From contig JAEWCY010000043.1 in assembly GCA_023390395.1 (NCBI GenBank), forward strand, positions 1-43,074: a stretch of 43,074 bases of DNA, given 5' to 3'. Below are positions 18,485-25,908 of the stretch, piece after piece. This DNA comes from Pseudomonadota bacterium (lineage in GTDB: Bacteria > Desulfobacterota > Desulfovibrionia > Desulfovibrionales > Desulfovibrionaceae). Both the position numbers and the translations under genes were made by a program. A model generated the notes under the pieces. The model saw nothing but the letters and a program-made list of their open reading frames with translations. It was not told the DNA's origin and made no database searches. Numbering within the stretch: the stretch's first letter is position 1; each line of letters opens with the position of its first letter.

Positions 18485-21262
18485 CTAGGCCGGGGTGGCC
18501 GCCTGGATGCGGCGCACCACCCAGGACTTCACCACCTGGGCCAGGCACATGTAGCAGAAGATGACCAGGGCCATGAGGCCCCAATAGCCGGCCGGCGGCA
18601 CGACCAGGCCGAAGGTCCCGGCCAGGGGCGAAAACGGCAGCCAGACGCCGAAGATGCAGATGAGGATGGTCGTCATGCCGAGCGGCAGGCTGGCCCAGCT
18701 CTGGAGGAAGGGGATGTTGTCCGTGCGGATGACGTGCACGATGATGGTCTGGGACAGCAGCGACTCGATGAACCAGCCGGTCTGGAACAAGGCGGCGTTG
18801 TTCCAGGCCCCGAAGAAGTGGATCATGATGAAGAAGGTGACGTAGTCGAAGATGGAGCTCACCGGACCGAGGAAGAGGATGTAGCGGCGGATGTCGTCGA
18901 TGCGCCAGCGCCGGGGCTTGCTCAGGATGTCGGCGTCCACGTTGTCCGTGGGGATGGCCGTCTGGGAGAAGTCGTACATGAGGTTGTTGACCAGGATCTG
19001 GATCGGCAGCATGGGCAGGAAGGGCAGGAAGGCGCTGGCCCCGAGCACGCTGAACATGTTGCCGAAGTTGGAGCTGGCCCCCATGCGGATGTACTTGGTG
19101 ATGTTGAAGAAGATCTTGCGGCCTTCCAGCACGCCGTGCTCCAGCACGTGCAGGCTTTTTTCGAGCAGGATGATGTCCGCCGACTCCTTGGCCACGTCCA
19201 CGGCCGAGTCCACGGAGATGCCGACGTCCGCGGCGCGAAGGGCCGGGGCGTCGTTGATGCCGTCGCCCATGAAGCCGACCACGTGGCCCTTGCGGCGCAG
19301 GGCCGCGACGATCTGCTCCTTCTGCATGGGGTCGAGCTTGGCGAAGACGTGGCACACGCCCACGGCCTCGCCGAGCTCCGCCTCGGACATGGCCGCCACC
19401 TGGTCGCCGGTGATGATGTGGTCGCCGGCGTCGAAACGGACCTCGCGGCAGATCTTGGCCGTGATGACGGCGTTGTCGCCGGTGACGATCTTGGGCTGGA
19501 TGCCGTGGGCGATCATGGTGGCCAGGGCGTCGGCGGCGGTGTCCTTGGGCGGGTCGAGGAAGGCCAGGTAGCCCATCAGCGTCAGGTCGCATTCGTCGGC
19601 CACGGCGAAGTCGTGGCGCGCCCCGTCCACGGCCTTGAAGGCCAGGGCCACCACGCGGAAGCCGTCCTCGTTGAGGTCGTGCACCACCTCCTGCATGGTT
19701 TCCCGGTGGATTGCGTCCAGGGGGGAGATCACGCCGTCGTGGAGGCAGTCGCGGCTTTTGGAGAAGACCTCCTCGGCCGCGCCCTTGCAGATGAGGATGG
19801 CCTTGTCCGTCTTGTCGTCGCGCACGATGACGCTCAGGCGGCGGCGCATGAAGTCGAAGGGGATCTCGTCGAGGAGCTCGTAGCGGTCCGGGTCGATGGA
19901 CGAACCGGCCCCGTCGCCGGAGGTGATGACGGCCACGTCCAGGGCGTTGCGCAGTCCCGTCTGGAGCTTGCTGTTGACGTAGGCGTATTCCAGGACCGAG
20001 CAGTCCTCCTCGCCCGTGACGTCGAGGTATTTCTCCAGGATGATCTTGTCCTGGGTCAGGGTGCCGGTCTTGTCCGTGCACAGGACGTCGATGGCCCCGA
20101 AGTTCTGGATGGCGTCCAGGCGCTTGACGATGACCTTGTGCTTGGACATGGCCAGCGCGCCCTTGGACAGGCACACCGTGACCACCATGGGCAGCATTTC
20201 CGGGGTGAGCCCCACGGCCACGGCCAGGGCGAACATGAACGCGCCCATCCAGTCGTGGCTGGTCGCGCCGTTGACGATGAAGACGAAGGGCACCATGACC
20301 AGCATGAAGCGCAGCATGAGCCCGGTGAAGCTCTTGATGCCCTTGTCGAAGTCGGTCTCGACGCGCTTTTCCGACAGCTTGGCCGCGATGCCGCCGAAAT
20401 AGGTCCTGGCCCCGGTGGCCGTGACCACGGCGGCGGCGGAGCCGGACACCACGTTGGTGCCCATGAAGCACATGGCCGGGTCGCCAAGGCCAGTCTCGCC
20501 CTCGCGCGGGGCCTCGCCGGCCGGCCGGGTCGTTTTTTCCACGGGCAGGGCCTCGCCCGTGAGCATGGCCTGGTTGATGTGCAGGTCCTTGGCCCGCACG
20601 AGCTGCACGTCGGCCGGCACCATGTCGCCGGCGGCCAGCAGCACGATGTCGCCCGGCACCACCCCGGCCAGGGGAATCTCGCGCTGGCTGCCGTCGCGCA
20701 GCACCGTGGCCGTGGTGTGGACCATCTTTTTGAGTTCCGCCGCGGCGGTGTCGGCCTTGGCCTCCTGGATGACCTTGAGCACCACGCCCATGACGGCCAT
20801 GCCGATGATGACCACGGCCGAGCGGAGGTCGTCCGTGGCGTAGGAGATGCCGCCGAGCACGAAGAGCAGCAGCACCAGGGGGTTTTTCACGGAATCCCAC
20901 AGCCGGTCCAGGAAGGTCACGGGCTTGGTCGTGGTGGCCTGGTTGGGACCGTACTGCCTGAGGCGTTCCTTGGCCTCCTGGGAGGTCAGGCCGGCCATGG
21001 CGGGCTTGACCTCGGGCTGGGGTTCGCTCAGCCATTGTCCGGAAACGGCCACCTGCTCCCACAGTCCGGCCAGGTGCCTGTAGACGTCGTAGGCCGGGAT
21101 CTTGCGCTGGTGGGCCAGGGCGTCGAAGGCGTTGGCCTTTTGGACGAAGTGTTCGAGGTTCTTGAGGAATTCTTCCTCTGGGGCCAGGCGCAGGGCGTCC
21201 TGTCCGGCATCGCCCGGGGCGTTTTCCGGCCTGGTCGCGGCCGGGGACTTGGGATCGGTCAT
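18485..21262 (-). CDS. mgtA: Magnesium-translocating P-type ATPase
   Basis: Inner-membrane type IIIB P-type ATPase of 925 residues that imports Mg2+. The phosphorylated aspartate is Asp397 in DKTGTLTQD. Other signatures are the TGEALPVEK actuator loop, the KGAAEEVF nucleotide-binding segment, VTGDN and GDGINDAPALR. The N-terminal cytosolic extension (FLKNLEHFVQKANAFDALAHQ) and the QYGPNQ cation-ATPase segment fit MgtA/MgtB. The C-terminal half holds six helices. The ATG at 21262 follows GGAG with seven-base spacing. The gene has its own leader of about 85 bases or more and its own terminator, so it is probably monocistronic. Confidence 0.94.
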   Translation of the reverse strand: MTDPKSPAATRPENAPGDAGQDALRLAPEEEFLKNLEHFVQKANAFDALAHQRKIPAYDVYRHLAGLWEQVAVSGQWLSEPQPEVKPAMAGLTSQEAKERLRQYGPNQATTTKPVTFLDRLWDSVKNPLVLLLFVLGGISYATDDLRSAVVIIGMAVMGVVLKVIQEAKADTAAAELKKMVHTTATVLRDGSQREIPLAGVVPGDIVLLAAGDMVPADVQLVRAKDLHINQAMLTGEALPVEKTTRPAGEAPREGETGLGDPAMCFMGTNVVSGSAAAVVTATGARTYFGGIAAKLSEKRVETDFDKGIKSFTGLMLRFMLVMVPFVFIVNGATSHDWMGAFMFALAVAVGLTPEMLPMVVTVCLSKGALAMSKHKVIVKRLDAIQNFGAIDVLCTDKTGTLTQDKIILEKYLDVTGEEDCSVLEYAYVNSKLQTGLRNALDVAVITSGDGAGSSIDPDRYELLDEIPFDFMRRRLSVIVRDDKTDKAILICKGAAEEVFSKSRDCLHDGVISPLDAIHRETMQEVVHDLNEDGFRVVALAFKAVDGARHDFAVADECDLTLMGYLAFLDPPKDTAADALATMIAHGIQPKIVTGDNAVITAKICREVRFDAGDHIITGDQVAAMSEAELGEAVGVCHVFAKLDPMQKEQIVAALRRKGHVVGFMGDGINDAPALRAADVGISVDSAVDVAKESADIILLEKSLHVLEHGVLEGRKIFFNITKYIRMGASSNFGNMFSVLGASAFLPFLPMLPIQILVNNLMYDFSQTAIPTDNVDADILSKPRRWRIDDIRRYILFLGPVSSIFDYVTFFIMIHFFGAWNNAALFQTGWFIESLLSQTIIVHVIRTDNIPFLQSWASLPLGMTTILICIFGVWLPFSPLAGTFGLVVPPAGYWGLMALVIFCYMCLAQVVKSWVVRRIQAATPA

Positions 21263-21306
21263 GGGGGACTCCGGTCGGGGATGGGATTTCAGGGGCGCGC
21301 GCCGGC

Positions 21307-21330
21307 GGCGGCCGCGCCGCGACGGCCGCC
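21307..21330 (-). promoter_or_regulatory. GC-rich hairpin in the mgtA leader
   Basis: GGCGGCCG (21307-21314) pairs with CGGCCGCC (21323-21330), and a further base pair or wobble extends the stem on each side. It would form in the mgtA 5-prime leader, about 45 bases before the start codon. Enterobacterial mgtA leaders sense Mg2+ through alternative hairpins; this one shares no recognisable sequence, so a regulatory role is only a possibility. The 164-base gap 21263-21426 shows no gene. Confidence 0.35.
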
Positions 21331-21426
21331 GTCCATGTCCCGATACGCTATTTGGGTGCGCAGGTGTTCGTGGATTCGGTTACGATTCGCATCATTGCCT
21401 TTTTTTCAGGCTGCCCGCGCGGGGGC

Positions 21427-22512
21427 CTAGCGCCGGACCTGGCCCAGGAAGTCCAGGCAGGCCTCGGCCGCCTTGTGGAAGTCCACGCCGCCGTCGATCT
21501 CCAGGACCGGCAGGTCGCCGAGCAGGTCGAGATAGGCGTTCTGGCTGGCCGTGGAGGGCTCGGACGGGTCCTCGAATTCGTAAAAAAGGCCCACGTCCTT
21601 CATGAAGGCGGCCATGAGGTCGCGCCGCTGGCGCAGGTCCACCCGAACGGCGGTCATGGGCGAGGCGTCGCGCTTCCAGCGCAGCACCACGAGCCCGGCC
21701 ATGGGGCAGGACAGCTTGAAGCGGCCCTTGCCGAAGCACTCGTCGATGAAGGCGTCGTACTTGTGCTCCAGGTCCCACAGCTCGGCGGCGGGCAGGGCGG
21801 AGAACTTGCGGCGGTCCGCCTCGCTCATGACCGGGGCCAGGCTCGGGTTGTGGAGCACCGTGCCGGGGTTGACGCGCGGCATCTTGGCCACGCCGGTCAT
21901 GACCAGCCCCCCGTCGCCCCGGGAGACCATCACCCGGTCGTTGCTGACGAAATCCGTGCCGTGGCGCATGATCTCCAGGGCCAGGGTGGACTTGCCGGCC
22001 CCGGAGAAGCCGGAGACGACCAGGCCCGCGCCCCCTTCGGCCACGCCGGCGGCGTGGAAGAGCAGGGCGCCGCGCTTGAGGCACAGTTCGATGAAGCGGT
22101 TGTTGATGAAGTTGACGACCTGGTTATCGTTGTCGATGCAGGGCCCGACGGCGTAGTTGTCGCCGTGGCCGAAGAGGAAGACCAGGCCCGTGAGGAGCTT
22201 TTTGACCACGCGGCCGTCGGGCAGGTCGTGGTAGGCTTCCTTGAGCTTGGTCTTGCCGGGTTCGCGCTCCTTGACGGCGAACGGCAGGTCGAAGTCCGGC
22301 GGCCCGGCTTCGATGGCCGTGACCGGGACCAGAGTCGCGCCGCCGCCGCCGACGAAGTCGCGGTAGTAGTCGGCGAGCTTTTCGATGAGGCCCTTGGAGT
22401 TGGAGGACACCACCACCGTCACGTCGCCGAAGGTGACTTCCAGGCGGTGGGTGATGGGGGACGTTTCGAGGATGGGGGCCATGAGCCCGGCGATGGTGGG
22501 AGCATGCGGCAT
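21427..22512 (-). CDS. HprK-related kinase B (GAK system)
   Basis: A 361-residue P-loop kinase distantly related to HPr kinase/phosphorylase, matching what is called HprK-related kinase B. The Walker A loop GFSGAGKST is at 168-176, preceded by FHAAGV with His153 where HprK has its conserved histidine, and followed by FVSNDRVMV near 188-196, which resembles the HprK metal-binding acidic stretch. There is no typical HPr-binding C-terminal signature that I can see. Its ATG overlaps the ATP-grasp stop (TGATG), so translation is coupled. It is the last gene of the GAK operon. The substrate is unknown. Confidence 0.88.
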   Translation of the reverse strand: MPHAPTIAGLMAPILETSPITHRLEVTFGDVTVVVSSNSKGLIEKLADYYRDFVGGGGATLVPVTAIEAGPPDFDLPFAVKEREPGKTKLKEAYHDLPDGRVVKKLLTGLVFLFGHGDNYAVGPCIDNDNQVVNFINNRFIELCLKRGALLFHAAGVAEGGAGLVVSGFSGAGKSTLALEIMRHGTDFVSNDRVMVSRGDGGLVMTGVAKMPRVNPGTVLHNPSLAPVMSEADRRKFSALPAAELWDLEHKYDAFIDECFGKGRFKLSCPMAGLVVLRWKRDASPMTAVRVDLRQRRDLMAAFMKDVGLFYEFEDPSEPSTASQNAYLDLLGDLPVLEIDGGVDFHKAAEACLDFLGQVRR

Positions 22513-23393
22513 CAGATGTTCTCCAGCACGTGGTCGGCGTAGGCGGCCGCGGCGTCGATGCCGCAGGCGTCGAGGAGCCCCCGGAACCCGCCGAAGGCCG
22601 AGACTTCGTAGATGGCCGCGCCTTCGGGGGTTTCCACCACGTCGACGCAGGTGAAGGCCATGTCCGGGAACAGGCTCTGGGCCTTGTGGGCCAGGGCGAT
22701 GATCTCCTTCGACGGCTCGTGGGGCACGTAGCGGCCGCCGGTGCGGGTGGTGGTGTCCCAGGACGCGCCGCTGCCCTGGCGGGCGTAGGTGGCCAGGTAC
22801 TTGCCGCCCAGAAACGACACGCCGAGGTCCAGATGCCCGCCGGCGTGGGAGACCATCTTCTGGATGTACATGACCTGGTTGCCGGCCGCCTTGTAGTCGG
22901 CGATCTCCTCGCGGGAATCGGGCGTGTCCTCGATGACGGTCATGCCCCGGGCCTTGGAGGAGAAAAGGGGCTTGAACACGGCCTTGCCGTATGCGGCCAC
23001 CGTGGCCGCCGCCTCCTCGATGTCCTCGGTGACCACGGTCGGCGGCATGGGGATGCCGCCCAGGCGCAGCACCGTGGTGCCGCTGAGTCTGTCGATCAGG
23101 CGCAGCATGCTGTCCGGATTGGAGAAGACCGGCACGCCCTTGGCGTGGAGAAAGCGCAGCATCTCCATGCGGTCCAAGGCGTCGGGCGTGTAGGACGGGG
23201 CGATCTTCTTGACGATGACGGCGTCGAGTTCGGTGAGGTCGGTCCCCTGGCAGAAGAGCTTGCCCGTGTCCAGGTCGAGCCTGACCTCGGCCATGTCGAT
23301 GCACAGGCGAAATCCCGTCCGTGCTTCCAAGGCGTCCAGGAGCCGCAGGGTGGACCATCCCTTGGGGATGCCCACCACGCCGATCTTCTTCAT
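22512..23393 (-). CDS. GAK-system ATP-grasp enzyme
   Basis: A 293-residue RimK-like ATP-grasp protein, a fold that usually joins a carboxylate to an amine using ATP. Features are FSNPDSMLRLIDRLSGTTVL (residues 90-109), the ATP-binding lysine in AVFKPLFSSKARGM (Lys141), and the metal-binding glutamate near the end in IYEVSAFGGFRG (Glu263). The ATG at 23393 follows GGAGGAATC; the open frame begins earlier at 23435. It lies 97 bases after the PhoU-kinase gene and overlaps the HprK-related kinase by one base. It matches the ATP-grasp member of the uncharacterised GAK system; no substrate can be assigned. Confidence 0.88.
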   Translation of the reverse strand: MKKIGVVGIPKGWSTLRLLDALEARTGFRLCIDMAEVRLDLDTGKLFCQGTDLTELDAVIVKKIAPSYTPDALDRMEMLRFLHAKGVPVFSNPDSMLRLIDRLSGTTVLRLGGIPMPPTVVTEDIEEAAATVAAYGKAVFKPLFSSKARGMTVIEDTPDSREEIADYKAAGNQVMYIQKMVSHAGGHLDLGVSFLGGKYLATYARQGSGASWDTTTRTGGRYVPHEPSKEIIALAHKAQSLFPDMAFTCVDVVETPEGAAIYEVSAFGGFRGLLDACGIDAAAAYADHVLENI

Positions 23394-23490
23394 GATTCCT
23401 CCCATGGTCTTGATGACGTCGCGCCGGTCGTCCAAGGCCCGGTGGCCTCGCCCCGCCGGCTGTCGGGGCTTCGCGTCTCCGCGGATGTCG

Positions 23491-25122
23491 CTAGTAGCAC
23501 ACGGCGGCCAGGGGCAGCCGGAAGGCGGCCGCCTCGCCCTTGTGCCCGGCCACGCGGCCGAGCAGGAACATGCCCCGGGAAAACATCAGCCGGGAAAAGC
23601 GCTCCGAGAGTTCGAAACGCGTCGAAGTGACGAACGAGCGGGCCAGCCCCAGGGCCACGCGCAGCTCGAAGGTCGCGTCGCCGTTTCGGGCGGCGTACCC
23701 CCGGGCGAAGCCGAAGAACTCGGTGATGATGGCGTTGAGCACCCTGCGTCTGGCCGCGTCGAAGACCGGCAGGCGGAAGTTGGACACCATGAACACCGAG
23801 GTGTCCTGGGCCAGGTCGCCTTCGCCCGAGCGGTGCAGATCGATGTAGTGGATCCGGTCCGCGGCCGGGTCGTAGAGGATGTTGTTGCTGTTGTAGTCGC
23901 CGTGGAGCAGCACGCCAAACGGCGCGGCCAGCGTCGCCTCCACGGCCTCGGCCGCGGCCAGGGCCCCGTCGAGGTCGGGCAGGGCGCGGCCGCCGATGGC
24001 CCGTTTGACGCTTTTGAATTCCGGGTGGACCGTCAGCACCTCGCCGAGCCGGGAGCGCAGCTGGCGCAAGGCCCCGGCCGGGATCGTTCCGTCCGACCGG
24101 GTCCTGGACCAGATCTCGCCGGCCACCCGGCACTGGGCGGCCAGGGCCCGGCGCAGGAGCGCCATGTCGCCGCCCACGGCGATGTCCTGGATAGTCTGGC
24201 CGGGCAAGAGTTCCACGAGCATGGAGCTCGACTTCCTGCCTTCCCGGAAGGCCTGCACCTTGGGGGCGAGCCCGGGCATGAGCCGCTCCCAGCGGTCGAT
24301 GTTGGCCGCTTCCTTGCGCAGCTTGTCCGTGTCGCCGTCCTTGAAGATGACCTCGCGTCCGGCCTGGCCGTTCTCGTCGCGGTCGGCCACCCGGCCGATG
24401 CGGCAGCCCGAGCGCGTGCCCCAGATGGATTCGAAGTCGATCTCGGTCAGGGGCAGTTCGTGGCCGCCTTCGGCCAGGATGTCCTTGAGGGCCGTGAACT
24501 GGTGGATCTTGAACTTGTCGCCGGTGATGGCGAAGATGGCCGCCTCGCCCACGTTGAGCAGGGCGTCGCCCATGCGCTCCAGGTAGCGGAAGATAAAAAG
24601 CGTGGTCAGCAGGTCGCCGGTCTGGAAGCCCGAACGCAACTCGTCGCGGATGCGGTCGAACTGCTCCTTGTAGAGCCGGTCGAGGTGCAGCTCGCAGCGG
24701 CAGATCTTGAGCGCCGCCGCCATGTCGCGCTCGAGCACGGCCTTGGGCGTCCAGTCCAGGGCCTTTTTGACCTCGGCGAAAAAGGGCTTGTAATCGTAGC
24801 GCTTGATGCACTCCGGCTCGTCGTAGTGCCGGGTCTGGCGCACCACGTTGACGAGATGGTCGCCCACGCGCTCGAGGTTGTTGCCGATGATGTTGAGCGC
24901 CCGCACCCGGGCCATCTCCGGCGCGGTGAGCTTTTCGTCGCCGTGCAGGGTGGCGAAGCAGGCGTTCTCGATGACGCTCTTGAGGTTGTCGATGTAGTCG
25001 TCGCGGGCCTCGATCTTGGCGATGGCCCGTTCGTCGCGCTTTTCCACCACGGCCATGGCCGCTTCGAGCTGGCGTTCGATCTCGACGAGCAGGAACTGGA
25101 AGTTCGTTACGATCTCATGCAT
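23491..25122 (-). CDS. PhoU domain fused to APH-type phosphotransferase
   Basis: A 543-residue fusion. Residues 1 to about 215 contain two PhoU-like three-helix repeats, each with its signature ERxGD: ERVGDHLVNV at 84-93 and ERMGDALLNV at 182-191. Residues about 235-543 resemble the aminoglycoside/choline kinase fold, with the catalytic loop HGDYNSNNIL (His407, Asp409, Asn414) and the metal ligand Asp428 in YIDLHRSGEGD. I chose the second ATG (25122), which has AGGGG nine bases before it; another ATG is three codons upstream. It overlaps the amphi-Trp gene by eight bases. PhoU proteins govern phosphate uptake signalling, and a Pit gene is divergent from this operon. Confidence 0.88.
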   Translation of the reverse strand: MHEIVTNFQFLLVEIERQLEAAMAVVEKRDERAIAKIEARDDYIDNLKSVIENACFATLHGDEKLTAPEMARVRALNIIGNNLERVGDHLVNVVRQTRHYDEPECIKRYDYKPFFAEVKKALDWTPKAVLERDMAAALKICRCELHLDRLYKEQFDRIRDELRSGFQTGDLLTTLFIFRYLERMGDALLNVGEAAIFAITGDKFKIHQFTALKDILAEGGHELPLTEIDFESIWGTRSGCRIGRVADRDENGQAGREVIFKDGDTDKLRKEAANIDRWERLMPGLAPKVQAFREGRKSSSMLVELLPGQTIQDIAVGGDMALLRRALAAQCRVAGEIWSRTRSDGTIPAGALRQLRSRLGEVLTVHPEFKSVKRAIGGRALPDLDGALAAAEAVEATLAAPFGVLLHGDYNSNNILYDPAADRIHYIDLHRSGEGDLAQDTSVFMVSNFRLPVFDAARRRVLNAIITEFFGFARGYAARNGDATFELRVALGLARSFVTSTRFELSERFSRLMFSRGMFLLGRVAGHKGEAAAFRLPLAAVCY

Positions 25123-25396
25123 CGTCCGCATCCCCTGGCGCGATGAGCAGGGGGGCGTCGGGCAAGGCGCATTCCCGCTCCTTCCAGCGAAAGGTCAGCT
25201 TGAGCTTGCGGTCCTCGCTTTTCTGCTTCCCCTCGATGGTCACGGATACCAGCCCCTTGGGCGAGAGCTCCAGAGTCTGCTCGCCCTGGCGCAGGGTCAG
25301 CGTCCCCCGGGCGAAGCCGTCGCGCACGGCCTCCAGATATTCGGCGACGGCGGCGCGGTCCTGCTGGCCGTCATATTTGAACAGCTTGTTCGTCAC
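25115..25396 (-). CDS. amphi-Trp domain protein (GAK system)
   Basis: A 93-residue protein that fits the amphi-Trp domain of the GAK system. It starts KLFKYDGQQDRAAVAEYLEAV, has a central LTLRQGEQTLELSPKGLVSV segment and ends with the characteristic KLKLTFRWKE stretch that gives the domain its name (an amphipathic strand with tryptophan). It uses a GTG start at 25396 preceded by AGGAGG. It is the first gene of the four-gene minus-strand operon and overlaps the PhoU-kinase gene. It has no signal peptide. Its biochemical role is unknown; small size and operon position suggest a substrate, carrier or adaptor. Confidence 0.8.
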   Translation of the reverse strand: MTNKLFKYDGQQDRAAVAEYLEAVRDGFARGTLTLRQGEQTLELSPKGLVSVTIEGKQKSEDRKLKLTFRWKERECALPDAPLLIAPGDADDA

Positions 25397-25463
25397 ATTG
25401 CCTCCTTATGCCCGGTCGCGGGAGGGCGCTTCCGGCCACGTCGTGGGTGACTAGCACCGAATT

Positions 25464-25507
25464 ATGAAGATAAGATGAAAACCGGGCCGCAAATTGGACG
25501 CGGCCCG
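25464..25507. promoter_or_regulatory. Pho-box-like repeats and inverted repeat between the GAK operon and nif11-like/pit
   Basis: ATGAA occurs at 25464-25468 and again at 25475-25479, exactly 11 bases apart, one helical turn, as in PhoB direct repeats (read as TTCAT on the minus strand). Directly next to it, CGGGCCGC (25483-25490) and GCGGCCCG (25500-25507) form a perfect inverted repeat. The elements sit in the 223-base divergent gap (25397-25619), which shows no other gene. Control by a phosphate regulator is an inference. Confidence 0.4.
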
Positions 25508-25619
25508 ACTTTCCGCTCCGTCCGGGCATCACCGAATCGACACCGTTCGTTGACGCCATGGCAACGCCCGGGGGCGTACCACGGAAACCGCAGGCAAGCC
25601 GCATCGCCAGGAGGCGTCC

Positions 25620-25802
25620 ATGGGCCAGGAAGAAATCGACCGTTTCCTCGACTATCTGCGCGAAAACAAGGACAGGCTGCTCCTGGTCGGCGGCATGCCC
25701 CTGTCCGAACTCGTCGAATACGCCGGGAGCCTCGGCTTCCATTTCACGGCCGAGGAACTCAAGGCCCGCCAGGCCTTGGTGCACCTCATGGAAGGGACTT
25801 AA
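25620..25802 (+). CDS. Nif11-like small protein
   Basis: A 60-residue acidic protein that resembles the Nif11 domain: IDRFLDYLRENKDRL, then LSELVEYAGSLGFHFTAEEL, the helix and GFxFT pattern typical of that family. Nif11-type domains occur in nitrogen-fixation loci and as leader peptides of ribosomally made natural products. No double-glycine cleavage site or separate core peptide is visible, since the protein ends almost at once after the domain (MEGT). The ribosome binding site is a perfect AGGAGG five bases before the ATG. It lies 106 bases upstream of pit on the same strand and divergent from the GAK operon. Function here is unknown. Confidence 0.8.
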   Translation: MGQEEIDRFLDYLRENKDRLLLVGGMPLSELVEYAGSLGFHFTAEELKARQALVHLMEGT

Positions 25803-25908
25803 GGCCCGGCCGCCCCGGCCCGCCGCCCGGCAAGGCGATGCGAACCGAACGGCCCGTCGGACGGACCTGCCCGACCGACGCCCCACGACCTTCCCCACGG
25901 AGCACGGC

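Noticed and set aside
21263..21426. M-box magnesium riboswitch upstream of mgtA
   Set aside because: Only one simple GC hairpin is visible; the multi-helix conserved core of the M-box is absent.
18203..21430. 1075-codon open frame antisense to mgtA
   Set aside because: It covers the entire P-type ATPase gene, which has all family motifs; the antisense product is compositionally biased and featureless.
23450..23469. GCCCCG/CGGGGC stem between the PhoU-kinase and ATP-grasp genes as a terminator
   Set aside because: Six pairs with no T-run; the flanking genes belong to one operon, so termination is not supported.
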